Assembly (NCBI GenBank): GCA_900074885.1
Contig: FJUW01000002.1
Location: forward strand, 1,349,018-1,413,017
DNA: 64,000 bases
Direction: 5' to 3'
Source of the DNA: Rhynchosporium graminicola
Lineage: Eukaryota; Ascomycota; Leotiomycetes; Helotiales; Ploettnerulaceae
In this document: positions 11,037-22,723 of the stretch, piece by piece
Numbering within the stretch: position 1 is the first letter of the stretch
How the letters are laid out: the number at the start of each line of letters is the position of its first letter
Position numbers and translations under genes: made by a program
The notes under the pieces: generated by a model
Told to the model about the DNA's origin: nothing
The model's input: the letters and a program-made list of their open reading frames with translations, nothing else
Database searches by the model: none

Positions 11037-12984
11037 GATCCTTTTGTCATTACGCTGATATCACCGCCTGAACTAGACATGTCACACCGACTGACCAGTC
11101 CTTGAGATTGGCTATTGGCATCCATCTCCCCATGGGCCGAGATTTTCTCTCTCCGATAAGGATTTGTTGCGAGGATGATGGGTATGGGCATGGTCACGTG
11201 TGTGGTCCGTGCGGATCTCCCCAGATAATATATAATATCTGCAGTCAACTCTCCAGAGTGATTAGTACTGCAACACAACTAACAACATTCAACTATTCCA
11301 TGCCTTACTCTGAAGATCAACGTAACCTTGCGACGAGACTGATACCGAGTGAGGCACGCACTCTGACTAGCATGCTGGACATTAATCACGTAGAACAGAA
11401 TTCTCTTTTCTTATAGACGTGCCGGTCTTCCGCGCTCTATACTTTCGTGTATGAAGTATGGGTAATCGAATATGACAAGTCAAGTGGAATCTTTATCTAT
11501 ACAATCTGATTAATGTCTATTCTTCTTCTTTTTTTTCCCCCGGACAGAATCAAAAATAATGGATGCGGCTTACGAGGAGAATGAAGTTGCACGACGTTTT
11601 TGTAAGATGAGATGATAAATCGAGGAAGAAATTTCGGAAGAAAGCGGTTGAAAGCTAGGAATGAGAGATGTCACACCCTCTCAAAATTGGCAAAATTCCC
11701 ATGCATAGTTATCAATAAATGGAATCACTTATACACCGAGGCATTCCGATGTAGAGAGAAGTTGAGATCGGATAATCTCGCGCCGGGAATTTCTAGTCAT
11801 GGACTTCTCAATACCTCGACGTATCCTTTCGATCAACTCCTCAAGGAATTCATATCCCCTTCCATCACCCCTACGGTAGTACGATCTTTAACTATTATAT
11901 TATTATCCCGAGCAGTTTCACGTTCTTTCCGTTACTGTTTCTCCGCCATTTGTCAAGTATGGATATCACGTGTATCGGATTGCCTACATAGCTGGAATCT
12001 ATCTCCTCATCCGGGGCACTCGCGAGGTCGTGGCTTCAAGATGGCCATCCCCTTGACTCCAGACACGGGATCTTAGTAGCCGCTGCAGAAACGCATGCAC
12101 ATAAGTGGGAGCACCCGCGTTCTCTGGAAGCCCGGGAAGCTTTTCTCTAGGCTGAAACGACTAATAATCAAGTCTTCTAGCGAAGTCACAAAAGCTAATC
12201 GATGGGTCACCGTCGTGACGCTCGATCAGATCCGCTGCATCTACTTACTATCGATCGTTATGAGGGTACTTGTAGTAATATCAGTCCTGGATGGCAGATG
12301 CGAAAGTTGGGTGAGAGCAACATTGGTAGGGTATCAATAAATGCAAACTTGCATCTAGCCAGGCTTAGGCGCGGCACGTCGCTTGAGGACGTGACATCGG
12401 TTGATGGTCCTGGCTATTGGCGCGAACATCAGACGCTTCATCCTATTTTCGAATGATGATGCTTGACCGCGATCGAGATGTAGATGAACGGAGCCATAGA
12501 ACAAATGATGTTGTCCATGAACGCCGATGAACTGATGGTCAAAACCGTCTGAGTCATCCATGTATTGGCACTCGAAGGCGGCTGGCTGGAAGAACTGCAC
12601 GAAATGTACGTCCAAAGAACAGTAGTAAAGCTAAGCGGCCAATGTGACCGACCATCTGTCAGACCGACGACGTCTGGCAGCTCTCAAGTTCATGAATCGG
12701 GTTCTCACATAGTAGTCTGTGGATCGTCAGTCGAGGATATTACTGTATGATGGATGCTATTCGTGGCTTGACGGTCTTCAGGTCAGTCAGCCAGCGATGG
12801 AAGAGGCGCAGACTACTTGGTATGCTCGGACGGGAACTAATCAACCGAGCCACTAACTAGACTAGATCTAGCTTGATTGAACCTAGCTGGACGGGTAGTG
12901 CCACGTGGGGAGGGGATGGATCTATTTTGTGACCCCCACCCCACCCCACCCCAAACCCAATTCCATTACTTCCCTGAAGCGACA
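11037..12984. other. 2-kb gene-poor interval
   Basis: Contains ORFs of 80-154 codons on both strands (for example 11612-12076), but none has a recognisable domain, plausible splicing or coherent composition. A C-rich CCCCACC run is at 12930-12955. Confidence 0.5.
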
Positions 12985-12988
12985 AAAC

Positions 12989-13028
12989 CCAACACCAACA
13001 CCAACACCAACAACACCAACACCAACAC
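12989..13028. repeat. AACACC short tandem repeat
   Basis: Six or so copies of AACACC with one interruption (CAACAACACC). Noncoding and in the upstream region of the membrane-protein gene at 13611. Confidence 0.8.
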
Positions 13029-13196
13029 ATACTTAGTACACATACACAAACCAATCCTGGTCTACATGATCGTCGTGGTGCTACAATTTTCACTGGATAG
13101 TTCTGTACTCTAGGTGGCTGGCTGACAGCGGATGAATACATACAGATCCCAGATCAGATCAGATCTTGTACCTAAAGATAAGTCCCGTGACTATAC

Positions 13197-13228
13197 TGCA
13201 TGTGCATGTGCATGTATGTATGTACATG
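13197..13228. repeat. TGCATG/TGTATG microsatellite
   Basis: Alternating purine-pyrimidine run made of TGCATG then TGTATGTATG and ACATG words. This is Z-DNA-like simple sequence with no coding potential. Confidence 0.7.
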
Positions 13229-13461
13229 TGCTCGGAAGCATTGCATACAATCCACCTGGAAGGTTTGTAGGTAGGTAGGTGTAAATAAATGTGTGTTCGG
13301 CAGGATCGAAAGTCGTCGTGGATCTTGTTTGGATCCATCCGGCTCTCCTTCGCTCTCCTTCTCCTTCTCCTTCACCTCAATTGATCAGATCTCTCTGGTT
13401 CCGTTCACCATAAAATGCCCCGGCTGGTTTGGCCCCAGTCAGTCTTTCCTTTGGGTACCCT

Positions 13462-13493
13462 CCTGCCCTCCTGCCCTCCTGCCCTCCTGCCCT
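13462..13493. repeat. Four perfect copies of an 8-bp unit CCTGCCCT
   Basis: Four contiguous identical copies of CCTGCCCT followed by a partial fifth. It lies about 120 nt upstream of the ATG at 13611, in the pyrimidine-rich leader or promoter of that gene. Confidence 0.85.
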
Positions 13494-13610
13494 CCTACAA
13501 CACCACTCCCCTCCACTGTCGAGTTACGTCTCTCCAGATCTTCAAAGGTGAGTTGAGTTGATTGACTTGGGAATATCCTGTGTCCTCCGAGCGAGCGAGC
13601 GACGTTCAGG

Positions 13611-15618
13611 ATGATGCATATCGGTCACATCTTGAGAGCACTGCCCGATGGCACTTGCAATGCTGGCAAAGTCTTCTACAGCTGTCAGGTCAACAACTTC
13701 CGAGGCTGCTGTTCCGTAGATCCTTGCGCTTTACCTGCTTGTCCAGATACGGATGCCAGCTCGTCGTCAATGCCATTATCGAAGACGACCAGTCAATCCT
13801 CGTCGAGACAACCATCGGCGTCGAGACCAAACTCCATCTTGACGGCTTCAGCAGCGACGACTACGACGATTCAGCCAACATCAACCATTGGCATTATCAC
13901 GGTCACGACCTCTACTCCAACACCGACGCAGACTCAATCACCCGTGGAAGCACAAACCCCAAGCTCATCTCCGACCGCAAAAGCGGCTTCTACATCAGGT
14001 GTCTCCAAAACCCCGATAGTCGCCGGAACAGTGACTGGGGTCGTCGTGTTCTCAATCCTCCTCTTAATCCTGCTCTGGTTCTGCGTGCGCCGAAGAAAGC
14101 AGAAGCGAACCATCCGGAATTCAATCGCTGAATATGGCGTGCCTACCAAAGAATTTGTTCTCGACCGATCTACATCTCCAGGATATCAACGAGGTGGTGG
14201 TGATGTATTTGCGCCATTTGGAGGTAAGTAGCCGGATCTCAAATTTCAATGCACACCATCTGACATAAGTACTCGCAGGACGTTACGATTCATTGCGTCT
14301 CACATCGGCTACCCCTCCACCAAAGACTGTATCGGCCCCCATATCAGATCCCACTGCCCTTCAAGGAGTTAATCTGATCGCAGCACCTACCCTCATTGGC
14401 TCTAGCCATATCGAAGTCAACTCCAACTCCGACCCGTCAACACCAATCATAGACCGTCCTCTTCCCGACACCGAGAAATCCATTGTCCTCACGCCTCCAC
14501 CAGCTCACGAACTCCCGTTCTTCCATCCTCTCCCTGGCCAGGATGTAGAAATACCAACATATCACCCCAGTGTACTCATCGACTCGAATACAAGCAGTGG
14601 TACTTCAACTTCAACAACCCTGCAGAAATCAACACTGAGATCTCATCCTATATACCACATCTCACAGCTCTCTACTCATCCCGCCTTTCAGAAACCAGCT
14701 TCTCCACCAAGAGAACATGGAATGCCGCCGCGGACGTCGGAAGTGAGGGAATGGGGGCCTTTATGCCCTATGCAGAGTACTCCAACATCTCACGCCTCCT
14801 ACCAGCCCGGAATCCAACAACAACAACCTCAAACCCAGCAACACAATCAGCAAAGCTGTCGTCACAGCGAACAAAGCACCAGCACCACAAATGCCCTCAC
14901 ATCGCCCATTCCCGGCCGCTCAGAGTTAGAAGCTGAAGTCCCTCATACGTATCTCTCTCCTACACCAACATACGAGATGCCAACGCGCAGAGATTTCGAC
15001 TACACGAACAACGCATATACAGATCACCGCTCCCAATGGACGCCTATCTCACGCGGCAACACCGACGCCTCTAAATATTCCATTCCTATTGGCCTCGGCG
15101 TCGATCGTCACACCGCAGCGCGAGCTACATCCTCATTCTCAGCCTCTCTTTCAGCACCTAATGTCCGCCAATACAACAACGACAGCAGCCCTGAAACAAG
15201 ACACGAACTCGAATCCCCGAACCCCGCCCTCTCCTTCTTCCTAGCCATCCCCACCACTTCATCATCATCATCAACAGCGCGGCACATGTCCGGCCTCCAA
15301 GGACCAAGTCTCACATCACCCCGCGTCATAAATTGTGCTGTTTCCAACTCAGGACAAACTTCACCTGAAGCTCATCAGACTGCTCAATCAGCGAGCGATC
15401 AAATAGGAGCCGGTCCCGTTCCCGTGACCATATCCCCACTCTCCCCTCCCGAGCGATGGAGCGGTGCGACAGCTGTACAGAGTGCACACACACAAACGAG
15501 TGGTCAGGAAGCTATACACAGCGCATGTCAAAGCGCCTGGTCGGGATCAGGGGGCCCGGAGAATGAGAATGAGCATGAGACGGGACCGGGTACGTGGGGG
15601 AGTTGGAGTGGGCGATGA
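13611..15618 (+). CDS. Mucin-like single-pass membrane protein with CCSVDPC cysteine cluster
   Basis: Exons 13611-14223 and 14279-15618 (donor GTAAGT, acceptor CGCAG, phase 1) give 650 residues. The short N-terminus carries a cysteine cluster at residues 16-44 (TCNAG, FYSC, FRGCCSVDPC, PACPD), a motif seen in many fungal plasma-membrane proteins of unknown role. A Ser/Thr/Pro stalk (about 48-133), suited to O-mannosylation, leads to one transmembrane segment at about 136-159 followed by RRRKQKR. The layout resembles cell-wall stress sensors of the Mid2/Wsc class. The long cytoplasmic tail (about 490 residues) is disordered, rich in Ser, Thr, Pro and Gln, with a Gln run. The start may instead be the second Met at 13614. 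No cleavable signal peptide is visible, so the membrane span may serve as signal anchor. A sensor role is inferred from topology. Confidence 0.8.
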
Positions 15619-16963
15619 TTGTAATTTTGTGTTTTTGTTTTTGGTTCCTCTTGTTATTCGTGTGATACAAGGGAGTGTTCTACCCTATGGCGTGCATGAT
15701 TCGCTCTGCTCTACTCTACCCCTTTTCGCTCGTTTTGGATGGGTGCTTTGACTTCACGCGGACATTCATCCTAGAAGCTGGGGGGAAGCAGTGACGCAGA
15801 CTTAAGGGAGAGAGAGAGGGGATTCTCCTTGCCGTAGGGTTTGTGATGATAAATGTATAGTGTCCTTAGCATGGCGTCTGGGGATGGGAAAAGAGCATTG
15901 CGTGGCATTGCATTGCATCGCATTGCTGGCATGGCTGGCATGGCTGGCCGCCTGGCAGGAGAGCGTTGAGGTACTTGCTTGCTTACTCGTTAGTTGTTGC
16001 AGTATACAGAATCAGAGGATACAAATTCCTCCTAGTCTCAAGTCAAGCACAAATGGAAACCTTTGTGTGATACTTGCTTTACTCTCCCTTTCCTCTGCGT
16101 TTACATGATGATATCTCGGGCGATAGATGCGTTGTGCTCTGTAGGGTTTTTTGATCGTGAGGCTTGGTGATGAGAGCGTCACATGAATTTGAGGTGGGAT
16201 GGTTTGGTGACATACATACGCAGGAGCTATTAGCTTAGCTATCTGTCATCCCTTTCTCTGTGTTTGGTAGGCAGACAGGTCGGTACAAGGGAAGGGTTTT
16301 GATTCTCTCAATCTCTCTATGTACCCACACAAATCCTACCTCCCACCGCAACGCTCAAATGGGTCGCCTCGCCATCCCTATCCAAGCACGCAATCCTCTC
16401 GAATGCACTCATATCTGTCCACTGTACTCTCCGATGGATTGCCAATTTGCCCGAAGCTGTGAATGACGAAAGACACAAGACGCCTCCCTAGGAAGTGAAG
16501 AGAAACCTGCCCTGCCATGTTCTGGCCTGCCCTTCCTTTCCTTCCTTACGCCACACGCAATGCCAAAACCCATGCACTTTTTTCCTCAACGCCAAGTTTT
16601 CGCTTCGAAGGTGTTTTTGATTTTCTGCTTGCTCTGTGGATGGATTCCGATTTGCTCAATGATTGAAAGAGTGAAATGGTGGACTAGTTCTGACCTGGCA
16701 GGGAATCAGTCGGACAGGGGCGCTGCGCTGGATGAACTGTTCGTGCTCAAGAAACAGCCTGATGAAAGAGAACGAGGTTTGGCGTATGAACGCCACTCAA
16801 GTATCGTTGTCAAATTTCCATGTACATCCCCAGATCAAGCACCGTGAAGAAATCGAGAAAGCAATCCGATCTTGCCGACTCATCACAATCTCATAACCCG
16901 TTCCATGCCATCCCATGCCAATCCATCCTAAGCCATCACAAATCCCTTTACTGATCCAAGCCC
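15619..16963. other. Intergenic, simple repeats only
   Basis: Convergent space between the membrane-protein gene and RPB4. Contains TTGCATTGCATCGCATTG- and GGCATGGCTGGCATGGCT-type short repeats at about 15903-15957 and CCATGCCATCCC repeats near 16900-16930. No gene is supported. Confidence 0.55.
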
Positions 16964-17747
16964 TCAGTTCCCATACCCCATCAACTTCGTGATCTCATCC
17001 AGCAACTCCTGCAAATCATCATCGGTAATCTTATCCTGGAGACTAGGAATGAGAGTCTTGGCTTCTTCGAAGCTATCGCAGCATAGTGATCCTAGAACAA
17101 AGATCAGACCTACATCCTAGTCACCCCTCGATGATCGCCGAATCTCTTTCTTTCTTTCGTATAATTATTTCCTTTGGGAAAGAGTGCGGGATGTAGGTGA
17201 TGGTGATAACGTACCAAGTTGCGCCCTCTCAAACTTTGCAAGCTCTTTATGTGCCGATAACAGACGCTCAACGGCTTCAACGTTCTCTTTCCGCTTGAAC
17301 CGTGCGAAGTGGTCGAGGTATTCGGTAGTTTTCATTAGGAGTCTGGAAGGAGGAATGTTAGCCTTTTTCTGTATCCTATTCAACTTCCCTCCTACGCGAA
17401 ACATAAACTGCCACTTCTTTCCCCAAGTCCACCTTGTTTGCTCAAACCTGGTAGTGTATTATTCCTGAGCATAGAAGACATGCCACAGCCAGCTCAACCG
17501 CCTCCCGACTTCCCCCATTCTTCTCCCCCTTCTCCAACGAGAGAAATTCGTGCACAACTTACTCAGTCTCATTAACATTCTTCTTATCCATCCTCCTCTT
17601 CGCAACCAACGCATTAATAACCAGCGCGGCCTCACTATGAGTCAACGCATCCACATCCTGGAATTCTCCCAGCTTCAGCTCCGAGGAGGCTTCTTCGTCA
17701 CCTTGAGGTGGTTCGCGAGAGCGCGAGGTTGCTGCTGGTGCTGACAT
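16964..17747 (-). CDS. RPB4: RNA polymerase II subunit Rpb4
   Basis: Fourth-largest subunit of RNA polymerase II; with Rpb7 it forms the stalk that binds nascent RNA and aids initiation, and it also acts in mRNA decay. Minus-strand exons 17563-17747, 17215-17342 and 16964-17091 join in frame to 146 residues. Exon 1 carries LKLGEFQDVDALTHSEAALV, exon 2 EYLDHFARFKRKENVEAVER and FERAQLG, exon 3 DSFEEAKTLIPSLQDKITDD and LQELLDEI. These are the HRDC-like fold and C-terminal helix of the Rpb4 family. The length matches other fungal Rpb4 proteins. The gene is divergent from TRS23. Confidence 0.95.
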
Positions 17748-18307
17748 TTTGTTTTTCGGAGGAATATTTGTTGGGTAAAGCTGGGGGTGAGCAGACGTCA
17801 AGGGCGTGTCGAGGCAGGAGATCGAATGAGGGTGCAAGATTCGTGAGGCTCGAATTCGTGAATGGCGATATCAGATTCAAGGCTCACCCACCAAGTGTGA
17901 GGTGTGTATCCCTCGAGATGGTATCTGTGGTGCACCAAAATCTAGCAGCTTCGCATGTGATATTCTGAGGTTGTGAAGTTCGTAGTGGGACTGTCGCGTG
18001 GAAGCTCAAGAGGCCCGTCGTGAGGATTGTTGAAGTCAATGCCAAGACAAGCGCAAGGCCAGACAATCTGGGGAACTTTGCCGAGCCAGCCAGCCTTGTC
18101 AATAACAAAGCGCAAGGTCGCATTCACAGCAGCTCCATCCTTTGCGCCAACTTCACCCGCGTCATCAATCTCTTCCCAAAGACAAGTTTCCCAGCTTCAA
18201 ACTCTTCCCTGGCATCTGCTACAGCTTACACCATCCCCAGAACTCGGGATTGAGAGGTCTTGACAAGAAATACGTTAGTATCTAGCCATCCAGATACAAC
18301 AGCGACA
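17748..18307. promoter_or_regulatory. Divergent promoter region RPB4 / TRS23
   Basis: About 560 bp between two oppositely directed start codons. Short ORFs on both strands have no domain content. No TATA box is obvious. Confidence 0.55.
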
Positions 18308-18947
18308 ATGTGAGCGCATACAATCATGACTCTACAATCAGAATGTGGCATACTAATCATTTTCGAAAAAAAGGGTGGTCTTCGCTTTAATCATCATCAA
18401 TAAGGCGGGCGGACTGATCTTCCAGCGCGATTTCGCAGAAGGACTTAACAAACTCAATATAAACGATTACCTTGTCCTAGCTGGTACATTTCACGGGTAT
18501 CCCTTCCTTCCCATTCCTCCCATCTCTCCCAACCCTCGCTTTCCACCTTCCCATTCTCCTATGCTTTCCTCGTCCTTTCCCTTCTCTCTAATCTTCCCAA
18601 ACCAAATCCAACACTAACATCCATCCAGAGTCCACGCAATAACAACCCGTCTCTACCCCCTCCACCCTCCAGCCGACCCTGCCATCCGTCCACAACCACC
18701 CTCGGGCATCGAAGTTCTCGAAACCGAGAACTTCCGTCTTCAATGCTTTCAAACCCTAACCGGGATCAAGTTCCTACTGTTCACGGAGCCGCAGCAGCCG
18801 AATATCGACAAGGTTATGGGCAAGGTCTATGAATTGTATGCGGACTATGTGATGAAGAACCCGTTTTATCAGTTGGAGATGCCGATTCGTTGTGTGGAGT
18901 GGGAGAGGAGGCTGGGTGTTGTGGTTAGGGGCTTGAACTCGCGGTAG
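18308..18947 (+). CDS. TRS23: TRAPP complex subunit Trs23 (TRAPPC4, sybindin-like)
   Basis: Core subunit of the TRAPP tethering complexes, part of the exchange factor for the Rab GTPase Ypt1 at the Golgi. The protein begins [20 protein letters not shown], the expected longin-fold start of the family, yet the plus strand has no ATG in that frame. Splicing AT (18308-18309) to G (18374) across a 64-nt GTGAGC..AAG intron with a TACTAAT branch site creates the start codon. Exon 2 is 18374-18496 and exon 3 is 18629-18947; the total is 147 residues. Exon 3 holds [10 protein letters not shown], the family segment [18 protein letters not shown], then KFLLFTEP and the C-terminal helix. The length suits the family. 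An alternative start at the in-frame GTG (18375) is less likely. Confidence 0.9.
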
Positions 18948-19479
18948 AGCTGTAATTGAGGGAAGGGGGGAATGGTGGATAGCATACATTCAAGGTATGG
19001 AAAGGAAGAGGGGGGGTTTCATGGAGATGTGAATTTGGTTGGTAATCGCAGAAGAGAGGATTGCTTTGAGTTTCAACGCATGATCAAGACGGGAGGGACA
19101 AGCTACGAGATGTCTAGCTGGATGAAGGTGGCCAAGAAGAGGGAGGAAAGGCTGTGTGGCCTCTATCGGAATCTGACATGCCGGGAGAGGAGAGATCGAT
19201 TGCGATGATTTGAAGGCATGCAAGAGGCGAGTCGGGACCGAAGATTTGCATAGTCCTTGGGAGTCTAGCTGGGGGTTTAGAAGAGCCTCGAAACCAAGTG
19301 TCCTACTTGATTAGCTGCAGAGCTTCGACTCGATGAAGAAGCCGAAAAGAATATCCAGCTACAGTGCCACACACGCAGAGAGTATAGAATTGCAAGGCAG
19401 AAAAGCTTCGTTTTCAAATGCTATCTAGTGTACAATCATACAACTCCGACGCCCTCAGCAATGCATCCCCATACCTCTT
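18948..19479. other. Intergenic, convergent 3' ends of TRS23 and RPN10
   Basis: No gene is supported. It holds the terminators of two convergent genes; no distinct motif was picked out. Confidence 0.6.
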
Positions 19480-20449
19480 CTAATTCGTATCCATTTTGTC
19501 CTCATCATCCTTCTTATCCTTCTTTCCACTTCCCTCGCCCAGTAATGGCGCATCCTCGCCTTTGGCCGCCTCATCTTCCTCCTTGATCCCCTCCAACTTC
19601 GCCTTGTCCTCCTCCTCCTTCTTCTCCTTATCCTGCTTATCTACCCTCGCCTTCTCCTCTTCCATACTCATACGCAATGCTAACGCCAACTCAGGATCCA
19701 TGCTGGGATCGACGCCAAACTCGAAGCTCTCTCCACCACCAGCACCAGAACCCTCTCCCCCGCCACCTGCACTCGCACCATCGCCGTTCAATATCGGGCT
19801 CGTAACAAGTTGATCGCTCAAAAGTCCAGGTCCGGGGGGAATGATCGCAATATGTGATCCATCGCCACCTTTGACGTTCTCGTTGAAGGAAGTGAGCTTC
19901 TTGGTAGTATCGTCGTCTAGCTCGCCGAAAGCGACGAAGTCTATGCTGACATTATGTTTCTTCATCTTTTTGGCGAGCTTGGTAAGGGACTTTTCGTCGT
20001 CGGGGATAGGGGAGCAGTTGAATACTATGATGCGTTGACGTTGGGATTTGTTTTGTCGATGCTTGAGTGCGAGCTATACACAGCTATTAGTAAAGGTCAT
20101 GCATACGCCTTAGAAATACCTTGCAGAGCAGGAGAAGTAGATAATGGGAATGACGTACACCAGCGATCTGAATACCCGTAGCCAAATGACTTCCACCTCG
20201 AATCTTGCTCTTCGTACGGTGTAAGCCCTCCAAGATCTTTCCATGATCCGTGGTTAACGTAACCAAAACCTCCGGTCCCTTTCCTCCCATACTCATTAAA
20301 CCAACTGAGGATTCGGGATTGGCTTGCGTGATCGCGGAGAAGATGAGAGAGACGGCGTCAGATTGTGCTTCGTATCTTGTTGGAGTGTAATCGCCATTTC
20401 GACTGCTTTCACTGTTGTCCACCACTACCATTACTGCTTCGAGGACCAT
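19480..20449 (-). CDS. RPN10: 26S proteasome ubiquitin receptor Rpn10
   Basis: Subunit of the 19S regulatory particle that captures polyubiquitinated substrates and stabilises the lid-base contact. Exons 20159-20449 and 19480-20073 join in phase 0 to 294 residues. The N-terminal von Willebrand A domain (residues 1-190) shows MVLEAVMVVVDNSESSRNGD, the conserved SSVGLMSMGGKGPEVLVTLT, then GIQIAG, and after the intron LALKHRQNKSQRQRIIVF. One ubiquitin-interacting motif, DPELALALRMSMEEE, follows near residues 235-250, and the tail is highly acidic and Lys-rich. The intron starts GTACGT and its removal joins GIQIAG to LALKH exactly as in other fungi. The sequence INFNCSP-like step (IIVFNCSPI) replaces the more usual FVCSP. 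Confidence 0.96.
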
Positions 20450-20850
20450 TTTGCTGTGCCTCTGGAGCTAAGCTTCGACGTGCCGGTGAGCGTCGATAAG
20501 AGAGGGATACTGTCTGAAGGAGTTGTGAAGCTTGTGGTTTAGAAATTGGAATGATGGTCTCTGGGACTGATAGGTGAAGATGCTCAAGGTAGCTGCGGCT
20601 GCGCATACTGTACATTGAGGTTGCTACCCCAGTCGTTTTAGCGTCATATAGACGCTTGGCGTATGGAAGGAAGCGATGCGGCTCATGGTTTGTTTACCTT
20701 CAACTCCACTTCCCAACCAAGGAACATCCAACTTCACACTACAATTATCAAGAATTGCTCGCACGAACGCGCTCACCGTACCTTGCAGTAGCTCAAATAC
20801 ACTATTGAGAAACAAAGCGAACTTTGTGAAACACACACCGCGTCCTCAAT
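20450..20850. promoter_or_regulatory. Divergent promoter region RPN10 / Borealin
   Basis: Roughly 400 bp between start codons. I looked for the proteasome-associated control element (GGTGGCAAA) known from yeast and did not see it. Confidence 0.55.
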
Positions 20851-22124
20851 ATGGCACCGACGCGCTCCAAGAAACGCAAGTCAACGGAATCGACAAGCTC
20901 AGTAGAAATCCAGAATTTTCCAGCACCACCTCAAATGATACCCACGAAGACGCGCAGTCCAACCCATACACCAACCCATAAGTCTCCCATCAAGAAGCAG
21001 AAGATGGGAATTACTCTCGCGCAAAAACAAGCATTAATCGACAACCTCCAACTCGAGAGTAAAGACCCCAATATGAAAGCTTCATGCTTCTACTCCTGCT
21101 AATGACGTCTAAATAGTCACCGAACGCGCCCGAAAACTGCGCGCACAGTACAACCTCCAAGCCCAGGGATTACGGACGCGTATTGAGATCAGAGTTAATC
21201 GTATCCCGATGGCTTTGCGAAGGGCGAAGATGGGCGATTTGCATATGAAGTACAGCGAGGGCTCCAAATCCACGACATCAACAGTACTTTCACGGGCAGA
21301 AAGACTGAATTCCCCACATAAAAATCTTCTGCAAACCTCGCAAAGCAATTCTCGTGGTAGTCCATCTCCTCAACGCGCCCCCAAACGGCTAAGGTAAATG
21401 CCCCCTCCCTCTCATCTTCACCCGCGTCCCTATAGGTATTCGACTAACACAACCCAGCGATGAAGCATCCCTCGATAAAGAAAACGCCGACATCGAGAAC
21501 CCCAAGAAGCGCATTCGCGCCACTCAACAACCACCCATCCCACCCGCTCGCACCACATCCCGCGCCCCCCTCAATGTTCAACCTTCAACCGTTCTCTCTC
21601 CCCGCTCGGCAAATTCTCGCACTCTCCCACGCTCCCCGATTCGCGACCGTCAAAATTCACCCACGAAATCGTATCTCGCGCGCCCCATCTCGCCCATGAA
21701 ACCGGTAGCCCCGACCCCTTCAGGCGGCGCGGCGGGGATACTGACGAATATGGTTGAGAAAGCGAAATCTACACGCGCCGGAGGAGCTGTTCGGAAGGTC
21801 ACCGGTCCTACCTCACAGGATCGTCCTGCTGTTGGAGCAGGGAGGGGGAAGAGAATGGCTCCACCTCCACCTCCTGCGCCTAGAGTCGGAAGAGGGAGAG
21901 CAAGTACGATTAGCGAGAGTAGCGAATCTAGTAATACAACTACTATCGTGCGAAAACCCGTTCCTGCACCTGCACCTGCTGCGAAGAGAGCACCAGTTAC
22001 GAAGAAGACGGTTATGAGTACGTTGAAGGGGATGGGTAGTCAAAAGAGGATGGCAGCTGCTAGCAAGCCGAGTGCGGTGCCAACGACTGCGGCTGCAGGG
22101 AGAGTTTTGAGGAAGAGGAATTGA
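20851..22124 (+). CDS. Borealin-like chromosomal passenger complex subunit (Nbl1/Bor1)
   Basis: Borealin links Survivin and INCENP in the chromosomal passenger complex that targets Aurora B to centromeres and the spindle midzone. Exons 20851-21058, 21117-21393 and 21458-22124 give 383 residues. A basic head precedes the diagnostic N-terminal helical region at about residues 52-115: GITLAQKQALIDNLQLEI, then TERARKLRAQYNLQAQGLR, then the segment TRIEIRVNRIPMALRRAKMG. This is the Borealin N-terminal domain that forms the three-helix bundle. The rest is disordered, Ser/Pro/Arg-rich with SP and TP sites, fitting Cdk control, and contains a PPPPP run and an Arg/Lys-rich end RVLRKRN. Yeast Nbl1 is only the short helical part; this long form is typical of filamentous ascomycetes. 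An antisense 239-codon ORF is a shadow. Confidence 0.88.
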
Positions 22125-22723
22125 GTTGGTATTGAGGCATTCGGAAGTTACGGAGGGAGAGGCTCCAAGTGCGTGTTCGTTCATGTGGTGTCTTGGGGGA
22201 ACTTTGTTTGGTTTCGCCATATAAGCGATTGGTGCTACGGTTGTAGTGTGAGCTTTTGTAGGCAATGGAAAAGAATGAACCAATATGATGTGAACGTGGA
22301 AGCTGGGCTTGTTCATCTCGCGTATAACGACCCTTTCGAAAATCGCGAAGGGTACCTTTTCAAGTAGGTTCTTCTTGACTCTGCACAAGTGTTCCAAGAA
22401 GTCAAACTGGGAAAATATCGCAAGGATTCGCCATAATACCATAACCGGAATGTACAACACTTCCTGTGTTTCTTTCGAGCAACATGCTAAATTTGTGATC
22501 TTGTAGGTCAGAAGATTAATGTTGTTCGTCAAACATGTGTAGGACTTTCCATGAGTATGAAATTCAGTTCACGACAATATCGCTGGTGGTGATAATGTCG
22601 GGTCAGGAATCATATTAGAAAACCCTTTGTGTGTAATATCCTCATATCTTATCAGAACATTGCTCACCAGCACACCTTTCCACTTCCTCCCAACCATACA
22701 CCCCCTCTCTGTCCAGCTCCCAT
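22125..22723. other. Intergenic, convergent 3' ends of Borealin and TMA22
   Basis: No gene is supported in this 600-bp convergent space. Confidence 0.6.

Noticed and set aside
11612..12076. 154-codon plus-strand ORF
   Set aside because: No domain, signal peptide, membrane logic or splice pattern; mixed composition like noncoding sequence.
13562..14131. 189-codon plus-strand ORF overlapping the membrane-protein gene
   Set aside because: The alternative frame has the CCSVDPC motif, stalk and membrane span; this one has no family features.
21813..22532. 239-codon minus-strand ORF
   Set aside because: Lies opposite Borealin exon 3; no domain, and composition follows the sense gene.
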